A DNA stretch of 8,011 bases from an uncultured Bacteroidales bacterium. GTDB lineage: Bacteria > Bacteroidota > Bacteroidia > Bacteroidales > Muribaculaceae. Positions within the stretch are counted from its first letter, which is position 1. Every line of letters begins with the position of its first letter. Positions 6,619 to 8,011 of the stretch are shown in pieces. Below the pieces are notes generated by a model. It saw nothing but the letters and a program-made list of their open reading frames with translations. It was not told where the DNA came from and did not search any database. Location: contig URZM01000099.1 in NCBI GenBank assembly GCA_900552315.1, forward strand, positions 1 to 8,011, in the 5' to 3' direction. The position numbers and the translations under genes were made by a program.

Positions 6619-7466
6619 CTCAAGGCCTTTGAGTACGGGTACGGCCAGACGCTGACGTCCCGTGCGGATTCGTCTGCTGTGGCGCCGGCGGACTTCAGGT
6701 TTTCCTCAAGTGTATACAGCGTGGCTATGTATCTGACAGCTTCCCCGGCCAGAGGATTCGATTTCTGCGCGTCGACGAATTTACGACGTATGTGGGCCAT
6801 GCACGCCAGAACCGTTATTCCGGGTACATTCTCAAATTCGTTGTATACTTTGTAGCCGTCATCCTGTATTACCCCCTTATATCCCCTGAGCTGTGTCCTC
6901 GGTATCTCTCCGGCACGGCTTCCTCTGTGGTAGTAAAACCACGTCCCCCGGGGATGCGGGCTTACATCACGGAACTGCCAGGCGTATCCCTTGCGGCAGG
7001 GCTGTCCCTTGCGGTCGGCTATGTTCCACGGGACTTCGTCAATCTGTACATATCCGCCTGAGAGAACGGCCTCGCGCTGGCTTTCATAAAGGGGATAAAG
7101 AACGTTGGCCGCTGCATGTAGCCAGTTGTTGACAGTCGAGGTGGGGAGCCTGAGGCCAAGTTCGGCGAACATCTTCACCTGACGGTACTCGGGCAGATGG
7201 TGACAGAACTTGTTGTCGACCAGTGTGGCAAGCAGGTCGGCCCCTACATGGCCGCCTCCGATGATGCTGTGCGGGCGCGGTGCCTGTATTATCTCCGGCG
7301 CCGGGGCGTTTTTATCGGTTTTGCGCCGCAGGATCGGGGTTATGGTCTTTTCCACCCAGAGACGCTGCGGCTCCAGATGAAGTACTTTGGTCTCATCCTG
7401 TCCGATCACGTCATATTCGTCAGGGTCGATCCCTTCGGGGTACACCGTCTTTTCATCTACGGGCAA
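6594..7466 (-). CDS. TnpC fragment, catalytic core part
   Basis: The second frame of the broken transposase. The nominal TTG start at 7466-7464 is not a real initiation site, because the frame is open and transposase-like back to about 7510. It holds the IS66 core: IIGGGHVGADLLATLVDNKF (67-87), a LPTSTVNNWL helix (107-116), the first catalytic Asp in YVQIDEVPW (Asp143), RKGYAWQFRD (158-167), the second catalytic Asp in VIQDDGYKVYN (Asp203), then ACMAHIRRKFVDA. Native sequence ends around GATADE; the residues after it to the stop at 6594 (ending CGCRQPC) are a frameshift artefact. Confidence 0.8.
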   Translation of the reverse strand: MPVDEKTVYPEGIDPDEYDVIGQDETKVLHLEPQRLWVEKTITPILRRKTDKNAPAPEIIQAPRPHSIIGGGHVGADLLATLVDNKFCHHLPEYRQVKMFAELGLRLPTSTVNNWLHAAANVLYPLYESQREAVLSGGYVQIDEVPWNIADRKGQPCRKGYAWQFRDVSPHPRGTWFYYHRGSRAGEIPRTQLRGYKGVIQDDGYKVYNEFENVPGITVLACMAHIRRKFVDAQKSNPLAGEAVRYIATLYTLEENLKSAGATADESARDVSVWPYPYSKALRCGCRQPC

Positions 7467-7744
7467 TCCGTAAGTGTTGTATCGGACTGGACGGTTTCCT
7501 CTGCCTCCGGACTGTCAGCGGCGGTCTCAATTTCCTTGGCAGCCTTTTCCAGTTCCTTTGCGGACGCCAGTCTCGCCTCTTCATCAAACTCGCTGAAGAG
7601 TGACGGACCTTCATATTTTACTGCCCTGTCCTTGAGCGACCCGCCGAAGGCACGACGCTGCAGCTGCTCGATGAGCCGAGCCTGTGAGATGATCATCTCA
7701 TGGCAGGCCTCTATCGTATCGGGTAGTATCAGCGTCTTTTTCAT
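7457..7744 (-). CDS. TnpC fragment, N-terminal coiled-coil part
   Basis: The 95-residue first frame of the broken transposase, starting at ATG 7744-7742, 53 bases past the tnpB stop. The helix EMIISQARLIEQLQRRAFGG has the heptad leucine/isoleucine pattern followed by the FG-S-K signature of the IS66 N-terminal leucine-zipper domain. An acidic, alanine-rich helix (EEARLASAKELEKAAKEIET) follows. The last ten or so residues (SDTTLTDCP) are out-of-frame readthrough, not native sequence. Confidence 0.75.
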   Translation of the reverse strand: MKKTLILPDTIEACHEMIISQARLIEQLQRRAFGGSLKDRAVKYEGPSLFSEFDEEARLASAKELEKAAKEIETAADSPEAEETVQSDTTLTDCP

Positions 7745-7753
7745 GCCGCTAAA

Positions 7754-7770
7754 TTACTAAATATTAGTAA
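7754..7770. repeat. AT-rich inverted repeat between tnpB and tnpC
   Basis: TTACTAA (7754-7760) and TTAGTAA (7764-7770) are a perfect 7-bp inverted repeat around ATA. It lies in the 53-base gap between tnpB and tnpC, 10 bases upstream of the tnpC ATG. As RNA the hairpin would be weak; as DNA it could be a binding site. No role can be assigned. Confidence 0.4.
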
Positions 7771-7797
7771 TATATGCAACTTTTCAGCCGACTTCTT

Positions 7798-8011
7798 TCA
7801 ATCTTTCTCATACCTGTGGCGACGGGACGCCTTTGGAGATATACCCTCCATGAGAAGCACCAGTTCCGACCATTTCATGCTTCGGAAGCCGACTCCCTGA
7901 CGCAGGAAGATACGCGGATGAAACCTCCCTTCCTCCAGGCGCTTATAGTACACGGCATATCCGCCATACTCCCAGTGCAGGATTTTCATGACCTTACGTG
8001 ACCTTCCCACG
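7798..8011 (-). CDS. tnpB: IS66 accessory protein TnpB, C-terminal part (runs off window)
   Basis: The last 70 or so codons of the IS66 second gene, a small protein needed for IS66 transposition whose biochemical role is unclear. KVMKILHWEYGGYAVYYKRLEEGRF is the family signature (K-LHW-GF-YYKRLE-GRF), followed by a short tail with MKWSELVLLMEGIS and a basic end, KASRRHRYEKD. The N-terminal half, usually with a DMRKG-like motif, would lie beyond 8011, and the frame is open to the edge. The stop is TGA at 7800-7798. Full-length relatives are about 110-120 residues. There is no sign of damage in the visible part. Confidence 0.88.
   Translation of the reverse strand, partial: VGRSRKVMKILHWEYGGYAVYYKRLEEGRFHPRIFLRQGVGFRSMKWSELVLLMEGISPKASRRHRYEKD

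Larger units (their letters stand above)
6265..7744 (-). pseudogene. tnpC: IS66 transposase TnpC, two frameshifts
   Basis: The transposase of IS66 elements, a DDE enzyme, spread over three reading frames. Frame one runs from ATG 7744 to TAG at 7457. Frame two takes over near 7480-7515, where it reads GNRPVRYNTYGLPVDEK. Frame three takes over near 6665-6685, reading RRIRTGRQRLAVPVLKG. Each change is of the -1 kind, as from one lost base. Joined up, the protein would be about 490 residues, slightly short of the usual 500-530. All three DDE residues survive: Asp at 7038-7040 (IDEVPW), Asp at 6858-6860 (DDGYKVYN) and Glu at 6478-6480 (IDSNPVEQ). No CxxC zinc-finger pair is visible between the N-terminal and core parts. 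IS66 tnpC is not known to need frameshifting, so decay or sequencing error is more likely. Confidence 0.85.
6265..8011 (-). mobile_element. IS66-family insertion sequence (partial, tnpC broken)
   Basis: The minus strand carries the 3' part of tnpB and then a tnpC remnant, the usual IS66 order (tnpA, tnpB, tnpC). The tnpA gene, the tnpB start and the left terminal repeat are beyond base 8011. The element's right end lies somewhere between 6103 and 6264. Inverted repeats and target duplication cannot be checked without the other end. The copy looks unable to move by itself because tnpC is split over three frames. Confidence 0.85.

Noticed and set aside
6594..7515. Programmed -1 frameshifting in tnpC
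   Set aside because: Neither junction shows a good X XXY YYZ slippery heptamer, and IS66 tnpC is normally one continuous gene, so decay or sequencing error is simpler.
7197..7760. 187-codon open frame on the plus strand
   Set aside because: Opposite the transposase, whose DDE core is unmistakable on the minus strand; the product is low-complexity and serine-rich.
1..8011. CRISPR array, tRNA, rRNA, riboswitch or replication origin
   Set aside because: No regularly spaced direct repeats, cloverleaf-like sequences, rRNA segments or iteron clusters were seen by eye in any intergenic stretch.

Overview
The window looks like chromosome from a gut-type Bacteroidales bacterium; a Muribaculaceae-like relative is my best guess, not a proven assignment. 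The grounds are a type IX secretion (T9SS) PorU-like sortase, the paired families DUF6452 and DUF6048, Bacteroidetes promoter motifs (TTTG / TAnnTTTG) with AT-rich leaders lacking Shine-Dalgarno sites, and an IS66 element of the kind common in Bacteroidetes.

Layout. (1) 1-1743, minus strand: the first 581 codons of a PorU-like, gingipain-fold (peptidase C25) protein, cut by the window edge before its catalytic His/Cys. (2) 1744-2001: divergent intergenic region with a -7 element just ahead of the next gene. (3) 2002-4297, plus strand: a tightly coupled operon of a polyprenol-phosphate glycosyltransferase, a DUF6452 lipoprotein and a DUF6048 envelope protein, whose start and stop codons overlap at both junctions. 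(4) 4298-4469: a good Bacteroidetes promoter followed at the predicted RNA 5' end by a nested, perfectly paired hairpin. (5) 4470-6102: a secreted protein in two reading frames. The N-terminal 341 residues carry a signal peptide. The C-terminal part, in the +1 frame, ends in a T9SS-like C-terminal tail. The frames meet exactly at CTT AGG C, the heptamer known from Ty1 +1 frameshifting. (6) 6103-6264: two convergent terminators. (7) 6265-8011, minus strand: part of an IS66 element with a tnpC broken by two frameshifts and the 3' part of tnpB.

How the parts may work together. PorU is the sortase that removes C-terminal signals from T9SS cargo, and the 4470-6102 protein carries a tail of that kind. 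If the +1 shift is real and used by ribosomes, it would decide whether the product has its sorting tail. The sober alternative is a simple indel or sequencing error, supported by three apparent frameshifts lying within about 2 kb (near 5487, 6675 and 7490) while the first 5 kb has none. The glycosyltransferase-DUF6452-DUF6048 operon is probably an envelope assembly unit; its substrate cannot be read from sequence.
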